Shown here one piece after another: positions 1 to 7,928 of a stretch of DNA of 64,000 bases. Below the pieces are notes generated by a model, which did not search any database, had not been told where the DNA came from, and saw only the letters and a list, made by a program, of their open reading frames with translations. The translations under genes were made by a program, and so were the position numbers. Positions within the stretch are counted from its first letter, which is position 1. Every line of letters begins with the position of its first letter. Source of the DNA: Pseudomonas mucidolens (GTDB lineage Bacteria; Pseudomonadota; Gammaproteobacteria; Pseudomonadales; Pseudomonadaceae); the NCBI RefSeq assembly GCF_900106045.1, contig NZ_LT629802.1, forward strand, positions 2,046,001 through 2,110,000, in the 5' to 3' direction.

Positions 1-651
1 GCCAGTTACCTGGAGCGCAACGGCTATCAGGTCAGTGTGCTCAGTCGCGGCGATCACGTGCGGGAGCGCGCCAGGCTGAACCCGCCGGACCTGGTGATCC
101 TTGACCTGATGTTGCCGGGCCTCGACGGCCTGCAAGTGTGCCGGTTGCTGCGGGCCGACTCGGCGTGCCTGCCGATCCTGATGCTCACGGCGCGTGATGA
201 CAGTCACGATCAGGTGCTGGGCCTGGAAATGGGCGCCGACGACTACGTGACCAAACCCTGCGAGCCGCGGGTGCTGCTGGCACGGGTGCGAACCTTGCTG
301 CGGCGCAGCAGCCTCACCGACCCCCAGGTGGCCAACGACCAGATTGTGGTCGGCAACCTGTGCATCGACCTGTCAGAGCGTGCCGTCAGTTGGCGCGGCC
401 AGCCCGTGGAGTTGTCCAGCGGCGAATATAATCTGCTGGTGGTCCTGGCGCGCCACGCCGGCGAAGTCCTCAGCCGCGACCAGATCCTGCAGCGCCTGCG
501 CGGCATCGAGTTCAATGGCACCGATCGCTCGGTGGATGTGGCCATTTCCAAGTTGCGCCGCAAGTTCGACGACCATGCCGGCGAGGCGCGCAAAATCAAG
601 ACGGTCTGGGGCAAGGGCTACCTGTTCAGCCGCTCCGAGTGGGAATGCTGA
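1..651 (+). CDS. OmpR/PhoB-family response regulator, RstA-like (5' partial)
   Basis: The frame is open from base 1, so the true start lies outside the window. The receiver domain is visible to about residue 100: the phospho-acceptor Asp in ILDLMLPGLDG, the conserved Thr in MLTAR and the Lys in YVTKP. A C-terminal winged-helix DNA-binding domain follows (LSSGEYNLLVVLARHAGEVL, then DRSVDVAISKLRRKF and KTVWGKGYLF). It is a transcriptional regulator phosphorylated by a partner kinase. The stop is 4 bp before the ATG of the adjacent sensor kinase, so the two form an operon. The RstA assignment is by resemblance of the pair; the regulon cannot be read from the sequence. Confidence 0.9.
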   Translation, partial: ASYLERNGYQVSVLSRGDHVRERARLNPPDLVILDLMLPGLDGLQVCRLLRADSACLPILMLTARDDSHDQVLGLEMGADDYVTKPCEPRVLLARVRTLLRRSSLTDPQVANDQIVVGNLCIDLSERAVSWRGQPVELSSGEYNLLVVLARHAGEVLSRDQILQRLRGIEFNGTDRSVDVAISKLRRKFDDHAGEARKIKTVWGKGYLFSRSEWEC

Positions 652-655
652 CAGC

Positions 656-1961
656 ATGTTCCGAGTCCTTTTTCGTCTCTATCTGTTGACCATTGTCACC
701 TACAGCGCGGCAACCTTCCTGATTCCCAAGGGCATCATCGAGGTCTTCCAGCATCGCTACATGGACTACAACATCGAACAATCCCGTGGCTTGCAGGCGC
801 TGATCGTCAAGCAGTATCACAGCGTTGCGGTGGAACAGTGGCCACAGGTCACTGACCAGTTGATCGAGGATTTCGCGCCGTTGAAGGTGCAGTTGTTGCA
901 TCGCCAGGAGGCCGGCTATACCCCGGCCGAGGAACAGTTGCTGGCGCAGGGCAAATCCGTGATCCGCCTGGGGGGAGTGGGGCTGGATGGAAGAAGTCAG
1001 TTCGCCGCTCGACGCGCAGTGGGTGGTGAAACTGACCATCCCGCCTGACCCGCTGGACATGAACCTGTTGTACTGGAGCATGAACGTGCTGATTGGCGCG
1101 GCGTTGCTGGCCTGTCTGTTGGTCTGGCTCAGGCCCCACTGGCGTGACCTGGAGCGGCTCAAGATGACAGCCGCGCAGTTGGGGCGTGGCAACCTGGATG
1201 CGCGCACACAGATTCCGCCCAGTTCCAACATCGGCAGCCTGGCGGCGGTGTTCGACACCATGGCCAACGACATCGAACAGTTACTCAACCAGCAGCGAGA
1301 CCTGCTCAACGCGGTGTCCCATGAACTGCGCACGCCGTTGACGCGCCTGGACTTCGGCCTGGCCCTGGCGCTGTCCGAAGACCTGCCGGTGGCCAGCCGC
1401 GAACGCCTGCAAGGGTTGATTGCGCATATTCGCGAGCTGGATGATCTGGTGCTGGAGTTGCTGTCTTACAGTCGCCTGCAAAATCCGGCGCAACTGCCCG
1501 AGCAAGTGGAAGTGGTGCTGGATGAGTTTATCGACAGCGTTTTAGGCAGCGTCGACGATGAGCTGGAAAACCCCGAAATCGTCATCGACGTGGCGCTGGA
1601 CTGTACTGTGGAGCGCTTCACCCTCGATCCACGCCTGACCGCCCGAGCCCTGCAAAACCTGCTGCGCAATGCCACGCGTTATTGCGAGCGACGGATTCAG
1701 GTGGGCGTCAGGGTGTGTGCCAAGGGGTGTGAGATCTGGGTCGATGACGACGGTATCGGGATCCCGGAGGACCAGCGTGAGCGGATTTTCGAGCCATTCT
1801 ACCGGCTGGATCGCAGCCGTGACCGTTCCACCGGCGGCTTTGGCCTGGGCCTGGCGATCAGTCGGCGCGCGCTGGAGGCGCAGGGTGGAACCTTGATGGC
1901 ACAGGCCTCGCCGCTGGGTGGCGCGCGGTTTCGGTTGTGGTTGCCGAGCCAGAAGCTGTAG
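656..1961 (+). pseudogene. RstB-like sensor histidine kinase, frameshifted
   Basis: Starts at ATG 656 with a membrane segment (LYLLTIVTYSAATFLIP) and a periplasmic sensor region. That frame ends at 1048. The rest of the kinase continues in the +1 frame: second membrane segment (LIGAALLACLLVWL), HAMP linker, H-box with the phosphorylated His (NAVSHELRTPLTRLDFG), N-box (NLLRNATRY) and the ATP-lid region (DDDGIGIPEDQRERIFEPFY, GGFGLGLAIS), ending at 1961. The frames can be joined by removing one G from the run of six G at 970-975, giving RLGEWGWMEEVSSPLDAQW. It is therefore either a broken gene or a one-base homopolymer error. The segment from 987 could still give a kinase core with one membrane anchor. 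Confidence 0.75.
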
Positions 1962-2080
1962 CGTGTCGAAGACCTACAGCTCACTCCAGTCCCGGCTTTG
2001 GCACAAGCGCAGCCTTACCCCGCATTGCACTCCCTTGGTATAGTTCGGCCCTTATCAGTCGCCAGTCAAGGATCACTGCC

Positions 2081-2893
2081 ATGTCCGAATACCAAGCCTT
2101 TGTCGTCGAACTCCACGGCAACGTCGCCCATGTGCAGATCAATCGCCCGGAAAAGATCAACGCCATGAACGCGGCGTTCTGGAGCGAAATCATTGATATC
2201 TTCCAATGGATCGAAGACACCGACGCGGTGCGGGCGGTGGTCCTCAGTGGCGCCGGCAAACATTTTTCTTCCGGCATCGACCTGATGATGCTGGCCTCGG
2301 TGGCCAATGAGTTTGGCCAGGATGTGGGGCGCAACGCGCGACTACTGCGCCGCAAGATCCTGCAACTGCAAGCCTCTTTCAATGCCGTCGACAACTGTCG
2401 CAAACCGGTACTGGCAGCGATCCAGGGCTGCTGCATCGGCGGTGCCATCGACCTGATCAGCGCGTGTGACATGCGCTATGCCGCCGCCGACGCGCAATTC
2501 TCGATCAAGGAAATCGACATTGGCATGGCCGCCGATGTGGGCACCCTGCAACGCCTGCCACGTATCATCGGCGATGGCATGTTGCGCGAGCTGGCCTACA
2601 CCGGGCGTACTTTCGGTGCCGAAGAAGCGCGCAGCATCGGCTTGGTCAACCGCACCTTTGCCGACCACGAAAGCCTGCTGGCCGGGGTGTTGGAGATCGC
2701 CGCGCAGATCGCCGCCAAATCGCCGATTGCCGTGACCGGCACCAAGGCGATGATCAGCTACATGCGTGACCATACGATCAATGACGGTCTGGAATACGTT
2801 GCCACCTGGAACGCAGCTATGTTGCAATCCAACGACCTGCGTGTGGCCATCGCGGCCCATATGAGCAAGCAGAAACCCGAATTTGTGGATTGA
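2081..2893 (+). CDS. Enoyl-CoA hydratase/isomerase family protein, delta(3,5)-delta(2,4)-dienoyl-CoA isomerase-like
   Basis: A crotonase-fold protein of 270 aa. ATG 2081 is chosen because AAGGA lies at 2068-2072 and homology begins at once (FVVELHGNVAHVQINRPEK). The oxyanion-hole segments are GAGKHFSSGIDLMML and QGCCIGGAIDLISACDMRY. The acidic residues in CDMRY, SIKEID and AADVGTLQRLP match the catalytic Asp/Glu/Asp set of the ECH1 dienoyl-CoA isomerase group, so re-positioning of double bonds in polyunsaturated acyl-CoA during beta-oxidation is the most likely role. The protein is cytoplasmic. The next gene, nudC, starts 6 bp downstream, but no functional link is evident. Substrate assignment is from family motifs only. 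Confidence 0.85.
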   Translation: MSEYQAFVVELHGNVAHVQINRPEKINAMNAAFWSEIIDIFQWIEDTDAVRAVVLSGAGKHFSSGIDLMMLASVANEFGQDVGRNARLLRRKILQLQASFNAVDNCRKPVLAAIQGCCIGGAIDLISACDMRYAAADAQFSIKEIDIGMAADVGTLQRLPRIIGDGMLRELAYTGRTFGAEEARSIGLVNRTFADHESLLAGVLEIAAQIAAKSPIAVTGTKAMISYMRDHTINDGLEYVATWNAAMLQSNDLRVAIAAHMSKQKPEFVD

Positions 2894-2899
2894 TCGAAC

Positions 2900-3733
2900 A
2901 TGACCCCAGGCTGGATGACCACGACGCTACTGGATAACGAGGCCCAAGGTGGCTGGGCCGTGGCTCGCAGCCGCGAAGGTTTTTTACTCGATGACAATGG
3001 GCCGCTGTTCCCCAGGGAGTGGCTCAAGCGCCAGGACCTTTCGGTAATGGCCGAGCACGGTATCGGCTACCTGGATGGCGAACCGGTGTATCTGCTGGAG
3101 CTGAACCGTGCCAGCGATGTACAGGGTTGTCGCTGGCAGGGCTTGCGCGGCTTCATGCTGCAGGACGAGCACAAACTGTACAGCGTGCTGGGGTATGCCG
3201 CGCAAATCGGCACCTGGGCGCGCGAACATCGTTTTTGTGGCAGTTGCGGCCAGGCCATGGTGCAGATTCCCCGTGAGCGGGCAATGTTTTGCCAGGCCTG
3301 CGACTTGCGCAGCTACTCGCGTATTTCACCGAGCATGATTGTGCTGATTACCCGCGGCGACGAGATACTGCTCGCACGCTCGCCGCGCTTCGTGACCGGG
3401 GTCTACAGTACCCTGGCGGGATTTGCCGAGCCTGGGGAGTCCGCCGAAGACTGCCTGATTCGCGAGGTGCGCGAGGAGGTGCAGGTGGAGGTGCAAAATA
3501 TCCAGTACGTGGGCAGCCAATGCTGGCCGTTTCCACATTCGATGATGCTGGGGTTTCACGCCGAATACGCGGGTGGCGATATCGTGCCCCAGGCCGACGA
3601 GATCGAAGACGCGCAGTGGTTCAACATCCACCACCTGCCGCCGTTGCCGGCATCACGCTCGATTGCGCGCTACCTGATCGATCTGTATGTAGCGCGGCGT
3701 CTAGGCCACGCTGTACCAGTGTTGCCAGGCTAG
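2900..3733 (+). CDS. nudC: NAD(+) diphosphatase / NAD-capped RNA decapping Nudix hydrolase
   Basis: 277 aa, the usual NudC length. Order: N-terminal domain, four-cysteine zinc ribbon (FCGSCGQAM and MFCQACD), then the Nudix box [20 protein letters not shown]. After it comes the NADH-pyrophosphatase signature, here SQCWPFPHS, where most family members have SQPWPFPxS; the Pro-to-Cys change is conservative for the fold but worth noting. The enzyme hydrolyses NAD(H) to NMN(H) and AMP, and members of the family remove NAD caps from RNA. It starts 6 bp after the crotonase gene. Its 3' end overlaps the convergent transporter gene by 33 bp. Confidence 0.93.
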   Translation: MTPGWMTTTLLDNEAQGGWAVARSREGFLLDDNGPLFPREWLKRQDLSVMAEHGIGYLDGEPVYLLELNRASDVQGCRWQGLRGFMLQDEHKLYSVLGYAAQIGTWAREHRFCGSCGQAMVQIPRERAMFCQACDLRSYSRISPSMIVLITRGDEILLARSPRFVTGVYSTLAGFAEPGESAEDCLIREVREEVQVEVQNIQYVGSQCWPFPHSMMLGFHAEYAGGDIVPQADEIEDAQWFNIHHLPPLPASRSIARYLIDLYVARRLGHAVPVLPG

Positions 3734-4480
3734 GCGTATCGTCAGGCCCAGCACTACCGTGATAAACACCGGGCGAATGAACTTGGCGCCGCCGCTGATC
3801 GCGCTGCGAGCGCCAAAAAACGCGCCCACCATCACCGAAACGCCCATGCACAAGCCGACAATCCAGTCGACCGAACCGTTGAAGATAAACACCGACAGCG
3901 CCGCCGCGTTGCTGACGAAGTTCATGCTGCGCGCCACGCCGCTGGCCTTGACCAGGTCAACGGGGTACATCAACAGTGTGCTGACGGTCCAGAATGCGCC
4001 CGTGCCAGGCCCCGCCACACCGTCGTAGAAGCCCAGCCCGAAACCTTGGGTCGACTGCCATTTCTTCTTGATCGGCGCATCGGCATCCAGCGGCGCCTTG
4101 GGCGTCCCGCCAAACAACAGGTACAGCCCGCAGCCAAAAATAATCACCGGCAACATCTTGTTCAGCCACTCGGCCGGCAGGTAGTGGGCCACGATGGCCC
4201 CGGCCAGGGCGCCAACCAAGGTGCCGACGATGGCGTGCACCCATTGCCGCGGATGGAACAGCTTGCGCCGGTAGAAGGTGAAACTGGCGGTGGCCGAACC
4301 GAAGGTCGAACTCAGCTTATTGGTGCCCAGCACCATATGCGGCGGCATGCCGGCGGTCAGCAGGGCCGGGGTGGTCAACAAACCGCCTCCGCCGGCGATG
4401 GCATCGATAAAACCGGCGACGAAGGCAACAACGACCAGAATGGCCAGGGTGGTGAGGTCAACACTGAGTTCAAAAGGCAT
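3701..4480 (-). CDS. TSUP-family (TauE/SafE) anion exporter, YfcA-like
   Basis: A 259-aa polytopic membrane protein with about eight hydrophobic segments. The duplicated TSUP signature is visible in the first half as [19 protein letters not shown] followed by [20 protein letters not shown], and in the second half as [15 protein letters not shown] and [18 protein letters not shown]. Family members move sulfite, sulfonates or other small anions across the inner membrane; the substrate here cannot be told. It is convergent with nudC, and their coding ends overlap. It stands upstream of no other gene on its strand. Confidence 0.88.
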   Translation of the reverse strand: MPFELSVDLTTLAILVVVAFVAGFIDAIAGGGGLLTTPALLTAGMPPHMVLGTNKLSSTFGSATASFTFYRRKLFHPRQWVHAIVGTLVGALAGAIVAHYLPAEWLNKMLPVIIFGCGLYLLFGGTPKAPLDADAPIKKKWQSTQGFGLGFYDGVAGPGTGAFWTVSTLLMYPVDLVKASGVARSMNFVSNAAALSVFIFNGSVDWIVGLCMGVSVMVGAFFGARSAISGGAKFIRPVFITVVLGLTIRLAWQHWYSVA

Positions 4481-4577
4481 GTAGGCGACTTATTTTTCGG
4501 CGAGGCGCAGAAAGGGCTGCGCGAAGGACCGATAGCTTACCTATAACCAGATGTTACGGCGACTGTTGTGATGTGCG

Positions 4578-5336
4578 TTATTTCGCTGATGCTTGCAGGG
4601 TCAGCACTTCATAGCCATCGGTGGTCACCGCCACCGTGTGCTCCCACTGTGCAGACAAGCTGTTGTCGCGGGTCACCACGGTCCAGCCGTCTTTCAGGCT
4701 GCGGACCTTGGCGCTGCCCTGATTCAACATCGGCTCAATCGTGAACACCATGCCTTCACGCAATAGCATGCCCGTACCGGGCCGGCCGACATGCAGAATT
4801 TGCGGTTCCTCGTGCATTTCGCGCCCGATCCCGTGGCCGCAGTACTCCCGTACCACGCTGTAGCCATTGGCCTGCGCATGGCTCTGGATGGCATGCCCAA
4901 TATCCCCCAGGCGGGCACCGGGCTTGACCTGCTGGATCCCGGCCCACATCGCCTCGAAGGTCTTTTCTACCAGGCGCCGGGCTTTGGGCGAGACGCTCCC
5001 GATCAGGTACATCTTGCTCGAATCGGCAATAAAACCGCCTTTCTCCAGCGTGATATCGATGTTGACGATATCACCGTCTTTCAACACCGCCTTGGCGTCC
5101 GGCATGCCATGGCAGACCACCTCGTTGATGGAGGTGTTGATCGAGAACGGATAATCATATTGTCCGAGACTGGCGGGGCGCGATTGCAGCTCGTTACGGA
5201 TAAAGGCTTCGACGGCGCGGTCCAGTTCCAGGGTTGACTGCCCGGCACTGACGGTACTGTCGAGCATCGTGAACACTTGCGCCAACAAACGGCCGGCTTC
5301 GCGCATCAGGACGAGGTCTTCGGCGCTCTTGATCAA
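4578..5336 (-). CDS. map: Type I methionine aminopeptidase
   Basis: 252 aa, removing N-terminal Met from nascent proteins. The five metal ligands of the pita-bread fold are present: Asp in NIDITLEKGG, Asp in FIADSSKMY, His in CGHGIGREMHEEP, Glu in FTIEPML and Glu in SAQWEHTVAV. The substrate-site His is in NEVVCHGMPD. The start is TTG at 5336-5334, inside the TTGA that also ends the upstream ParD-like gene (4-bp overlap). It fits the family N-terminus MIKxxEDLxxMREAGRLL, so translation is coupled. Pseudomonads often carry more than one map gene; being paired with a ParD-like partner rather than with rpsB suggests this is the accessory copy. Confidence 0.9.
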   Translation of the reverse strand: MIKSAEDLVLMREAGRLLAQVFTMLDSTVSAGQSTLELDRAVEAFIRNELQSRPASLGQYDYPFSINTSINEVVCHGMPDAKAVLKDGDIVNIDITLEKGGFIADSSKMYLIGSVSPKARRLVEKTFEAMWAGIQQVKPGARLGDIGHAIQSHAQANGYSVVREYCGHGIGREMHEEPQILHVGRPGTGMLLREGMVFTIEPMLNQGSAKVRSLKDGWTVVTRDNSLSAQWEHTVAVTTDGYEVLTLQASAK

Positions 5337-5545
5337 CGGCTGCGCCCCCGGATCAGGTCGGTTTTGTCCAACAGCAACTTGTTGATCAGGTCGTTGTAGG
5401 CCAGGTGTGGATTGAGTTCGGCCAAGAGACCGATCTTGATCCAGAACTCGGCCTGGGCGTTGATGGAACGATCCATAGTGGCGCTGGCCAGACGGAGTTG
5501 TTCATGCAGTTGATCGCTGATCTTGACAATGCCCATGCGTTTCAC
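5333..5545 (-). CDS. ParD-like small DNA-binding/antitoxin-like protein
   Basis: 70 aa. The N-terminal part (VKISDQLHEQLRLASATMDRSINAQAEFWIKIGLLAEL) has the ribbon-helix-helix pattern of ParD/Arc proteins: a beta strand, then a helix with RSINAQAEFW. The C-terminal part (NPHLAYNDLINKLL) is like the Pfam ParD-like antitoxin family. It overlaps map by 4 bp and there is no ParE-type toxin next to it, so the downstream partner is an aminopeptidase. A near-perfect 24-bp palindrome lies 14 bp upstream of its start (5559-5582), as expected for an autoregulated ribbon-helix-helix repressor. Whether it is an antitoxin or only a repressor of map is not known. Confidence 0.8.
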   Translation of the reverse strand: MKRMGIVKISDQLHEQLRLASATMDRSINAQAEFWIKIGLLAELNPHLAYNDLINKLLLDKTDLIRGRSR

Positions 5546-5558
5546 TGTTTAGTTGAAT

Positions 5559-5582
5559 ATATGAATCGTATACGTTTCATAT
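5559..5582. promoter_or_regulatory. Near-perfect 24-bp palindrome, candidate operator of the parD-like/map operon
   Basis: The left arm ATATGAATCGTA and right arm TACGTTTCATAT are reverse complements except at one pair. The core CGTATACG and the outer ATATGAA/TTCATAT are exact. The site lies just upstream of the ParD-like ATG (5545, minus strand). This is where an autoregulatory ribbon-helix-helix protein would bind. The role is inferred from symmetry and position. Confidence 0.55.
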
Positions 5583-5627
5583 GTCGCCCGTAAAGCCGGT
5601 TGTTGCCTGCAGCCGTAGCGGTTGCGA

Positions 5628-5655
5628 TTGACTTGCCACGTATCGCTGGTTAATT
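5628..5655 (+). promoter_or_regulatory. Candidate sigma-70 promoter for the attenuator/threonine ammonia-lyase transcript
   Basis: TTGACT (5628-5633), a 16-bp spacer, then TTAATT (5650-5655). A start of transcription about 7 nt downstream would fall at or next to the leader-peptide ATG at 5663. This would make the leader nearly leaderless and would explain the lack of a Shine-Dalgarno sequence. Inferred from sequence only. Confidence 0.4.
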
Positions 5656-5662
5656 TTGCCTC

Positions 5663-5728
5663 ATGACCGTTCAAACCTTTGCTTTCCAGCCAAGCATTAT
5701 TACCGCCATTCCTCATTTGGCGGGATAG
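5663..5728 (+). CDS. Candidate attenuator leader peptide (21 aa) of the threonine ammonia-lyase gene
   Basis: A short frame of 21 codons plus TAG, preceded by an in-frame TAA at 5651. It contains the run Ser-Ile-Ile-Thr-Ala-Ile at codons 11-16 (ATT ATT ACC GCC ATT at 5696-5710), that is, codons for the substrate (Thr) and the end product (Ile) of the pathway of the downstream enzyme. These codons overlie the 5' arm of the first RNA hairpin, and the stop codon falls just after its 3' arm, the geometry used by amino-acid attenuators. No good ribosome binding site is visible; translation may be leaderless from the promoter at 5628-5655. Confidence 0.55.
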   Translation: MTVQTFAFQPSIITAIPHLAG

Positions 5729-5743
5729 CGCTTGGCTGTACCC
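5687..5743 (+). promoter_or_regulatory. Attenuator pause/antiterminator structure
   Basis: The hairpin has an outer stem 5687-5695/5730-5738 (CAGCCAAGC with GCTTGGCTG) and an inner stem 5703-5708/5718-5723 (CCGCCA with TGGCGG). The 3' inner arm GGCGGG (5719-5724) can instead pair with CCCGCC (5747-5752), the 5' arm of the downstream terminator. The helices 1:2, 2:3 and 3:4 are therefore mutually exclusive as in his, trp and ilv attenuators. The pairings were read directly; the switching is inferred. Confidence 0.6.
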
Positions 5744-5773
5744 AAACCCGCCTTGAAGGCGGGTTTTGTTTTT
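5744..5773 (+). terminator. Intrinsic terminator (attenuator terminator) upstream of the threonine ammonia-lyase gene
   Basis: Stem ACCCGCC (5746-5752) with GGCGGGT (5758-5764), loop TTGAA, followed by TTTTGTTTTT. It is a strong rho-independent terminator located 38 bp before the coding start at 5811, with no complete gene before it on the plus strand, so it must act on a leader transcript (or end a small RNA). Confidence 0.8.
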
Positions 5774-5810
5774 CCGTCTTCCGGGCTCGGCATCATCCCA
5801 GGAGACACCG

Positions 5811-6908
5811 ATGAATACCCGTCAACGCCACACTGCCGATCAGCATCTGCTCGAGCGCTACGTCAAAATGATTCTTGCCGCGCCGGTTTATGACTTGGCG
5901 GTGCGTACCCCATTGCAGGCCGCGCCGGCGTTGTCGGCGTTGCTTGGCAATCAGATCCTGCTCAAGCGCGAAGACTTGCAGCCGACTTTTTCCTTCAAGA
6001 TCCGTGGTGCCTACAACACGTTGGTGCAACTGGACGACGCGCAACGCCGACGAGGTGTGATCACCGCTTCGGCGGGTAATCATGCCCAAGGCGTGGCACT
6101 GGCGGCGCATGAACTGGGAATCAAGGCCACGATTGTCATGCCGAGTACGACGCCTGCGCTGAAAGTGCTGGGCGTGCGCTCTCGAGGCGCCGAAACGGTG
6201 CTGCACGGCGCAAGTTTTCCCTTCGCCCTGGCCCACGCGTTGCAGTTGGCAGAACAGTCGGGCGGCACCTTTGTTTCGCCGTTCGACGACCCGCGTGTCA
6301 TTGCCGGGCAGGGTACGGTGGGCATGGAAGTATTGCGTCAGCAACAGGGCGCGCTGGACGCGATCTTTGTACCGGTCGGTGGCGGAGGCTTGATCGCCGG
6401 TATCGCGGCTTACGTCAAATACCTGCGTCCCGAGGTGCGCATCATTGGTGTGGAGCCCGAAGGTTCCAGTTGCCTGCTGGCAGCCTTGCAGGCCGGGGAA
6501 CGGGTGGTGTTACCCAGTGTCGATACTTTCGCCGATGGCACCGCCGTCGCGCAGATCGGTGCCTACGGTTTTGAGATTTGTCGGCGGCATGTGGATGAGG
6601 TGATCACTGTCAGCAACGATGAGTTGTGCAGCGCCATCAAGTTGATCTACGACGATACCCGCTCGATTACCGAACCTTCCGGCGCCCTCGCTGTTGCTGG
6701 CGTTCGTGCCTATGTAGCACGTAGCCAGGCCAGACGGCAGACGCTGGTCGCGATCAACTCCGGGGCCAATATCAACTTTGACAGCTTGCGGCACGTGGCC
6801 GAGCGCGTGGCTGCTCAGGTGGTGGGCTGGGGTGCGTCAAGCCACTTGATACCGGTACCGCAGTTGCTTATGAGAAAAGAGTCCAACGCGGTCGGTTCCA
6901 GAGAGTAG
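5811..6908 (+). CDS. Threonine ammonia-lyase (threonine dehydratase) without C-terminal regulatory domain
   Basis: 365 aa. ATG 5811 follows AGGAGA at 5800-5805. This PLP enzyme of fold type II converts threonine to 2-oxobutyrate and ammonia, the first step to isoleucine. The PLP lysine lies in FSFKIRGAYN, the substrate loop is SAGNHAQG, the phosphate-binding tetraglycine is GGGGLIAG, and a conserved segment GALAVAG lies near residue 300. Biosynthetic IlvA is about 500 aa with two ACT-like domains for isoleucine feedback; this protein stops soon after the catalytic core, so that control is absent. The attenuator-like leader may replace it. It could also be a catabolic threonine/serine dehydratase; the leader codons favour the isoleucine route. 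Confidence 0.85.
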   Translation: MNTRQRHTADQHLLERYVKMILAAPVYDLAVRTPLQAAPALSALLGNQILLKREDLQPTFSFKIRGAYNTLVQLDDAQRRRGVITASAGNHAQGVALAAHELGIKATIVMPSTTPALKVLGVRSRGAETVLHGASFPFALAHALQLAEQSGGTFVSPFDDPRVIAGQGTVGMEVLRQQQGALDAIFVPVGGGGLIAGIAAYVKYLRPEVRIIGVEPEGSSCLLAALQAGERVVLPSVDTFADGTAVAQIGAYGFEICRRHVDEVITVSNDELCSAIKLIYDDTRSITEPSGALAVAGVRAYVARSQARRQTLVAINSGANINFDSLRHVAERVAAQVVGWGASSHLIPVPQLLMRKESNAVGSRE

Positions 6909-7032
6909 GCTGAAGAATTGAGAGCGTCCGCCAAGGTCGGCAAGGCGTCTCAGGCAGACGGGTTATAGCGCCTGCCAGCAGCATCAACATTTACACAAGA
7001 ACTTTGGTGGTCTCAAAAAGGAGAGGTTTGCC

Positions 7033-7290
7033 ATGCTTTCGGAACTGGAACTGCGCAGTATTATTGAAAGATGTTTCCTGCCTAAACGCTGTGAATGTAT
7101 CAAGGCCCAGGATGCCTCGCTGACAATCAAGGTGTATGAGGATGACGGCACAGACCTGACCGTAACGGGTATTTGCGCCGATAAACTCGACAGCAGTCGG
7201 GCGATCTGCAACTTGATCACCGAGTTACGCGAAGACCTCAAGCACGCCCACGCTCCCGCCCCACGCAGAGTCGGAGCACGGTTTCATTAA
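7033..7290 (+). CDS. DUF1652 family protein
   Basis: 85 aa, preceded by AAAGGAGAGG. The sequence pattern (LSELELRSIIERCFLPKRCE, SLTIKVYED, VTGICADKL, ICNLITELREDL) is that of DUF1652, a small family found mostly in Pseudomonas, often in several copies per genome. No signal peptide or membrane segment; function unknown. It stands alone and converges on the membrane protein gene that ends at the next base. Confidence 0.85.
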   Translation: MLSELELRSIIERCFLPKRCECIKAQDASLTIKVYEDDGTDLTVTGICADKLDSSRAICNLITELREDLKHAHAPAPRRVGARFH

Positions 7291-7689
7291 TCAGGGTGAG
7301 GTCTGGGGCTGAATGACCCCCGACTTCTGGGCCTGGATAAATGCCAGGCCCAGTGTTATTTCGGTGAACACCGCCAATAAAATCCCGGGCCCTGCGTGGC
7401 CATTGAGCCACTCGATGACTCCCAGTGCCGCAAGCCCCAGGCATCCGGTGATAAAACCGCTGGTCACAGCGTTTCGTGTCGGCGAGGGTAACGCATGGCG
7501 AAGGCGATAAAACATGATGCCGATGGCCAGGAACAACATGGCATTGCGCCGCGCGACCAGGCCGGTGACCTCGGAATACTGGACACTCCAGAGCCACAAC
7601 AGTAAGTCAGGTCTAACTCCCCAGACCAGTGCCAGGGCCAGGCACAGCACCGCTGTAAAATGGGCAAGCGGGTAAAAACGCAACTGCAT
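7291..7689 (-). CDS. Small four-helix inner-membrane protein, function unknown
   Basis: 132 aa. ATG 7689 is chosen over an upstream in-frame start because AAAGGA precedes it by a good distance. Four hydrophobic segments are visible: FTAVLCLALALVWGV; a segment around AMLFLAIGIMFY; SGFITGCLGLAALGVI; and GILLAVFTEITLGLAFI. I do not recognise a named family with confidence. It is convergent with and directly abuts the DUF1652 gene. Nothing points to a substrate or partner. Confidence 0.65.
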   Translation of the reverse strand: MQLRFYPLAHFTAVLCLALALVWGVRPDLLLWLWSVQYSEVTGLVARRNAMLFLAIGIMFYRLRHALPSPTRNAVTSGFITGCLGLAALGVIEWLNGHAGPGILLAVFTEITLGLAFIQAQKSGVIQPQTSP

Positions 7690-7928
7690 GGTGAATCCTT
7701 TCAGCCGTTTCAGAAGCCGAGCAGGATACCTTGTGGTTGTGTGATTGTCCCGGTGCTCGCTCATGAGCGGGCGAATGGCAGACGTCCGACAACCGTGGGT
7801 AATCGAGGCTCTCCATCAAGGCGATACAGCCACTCCTCAATCAGAAAAGTCCGATACTGACAGGGCACTCGCCGTTGCTAACGTCGCCGCCTGGCCTGCT
7901 CTGATGGCCGGCGTATGGAGAGTTGACC

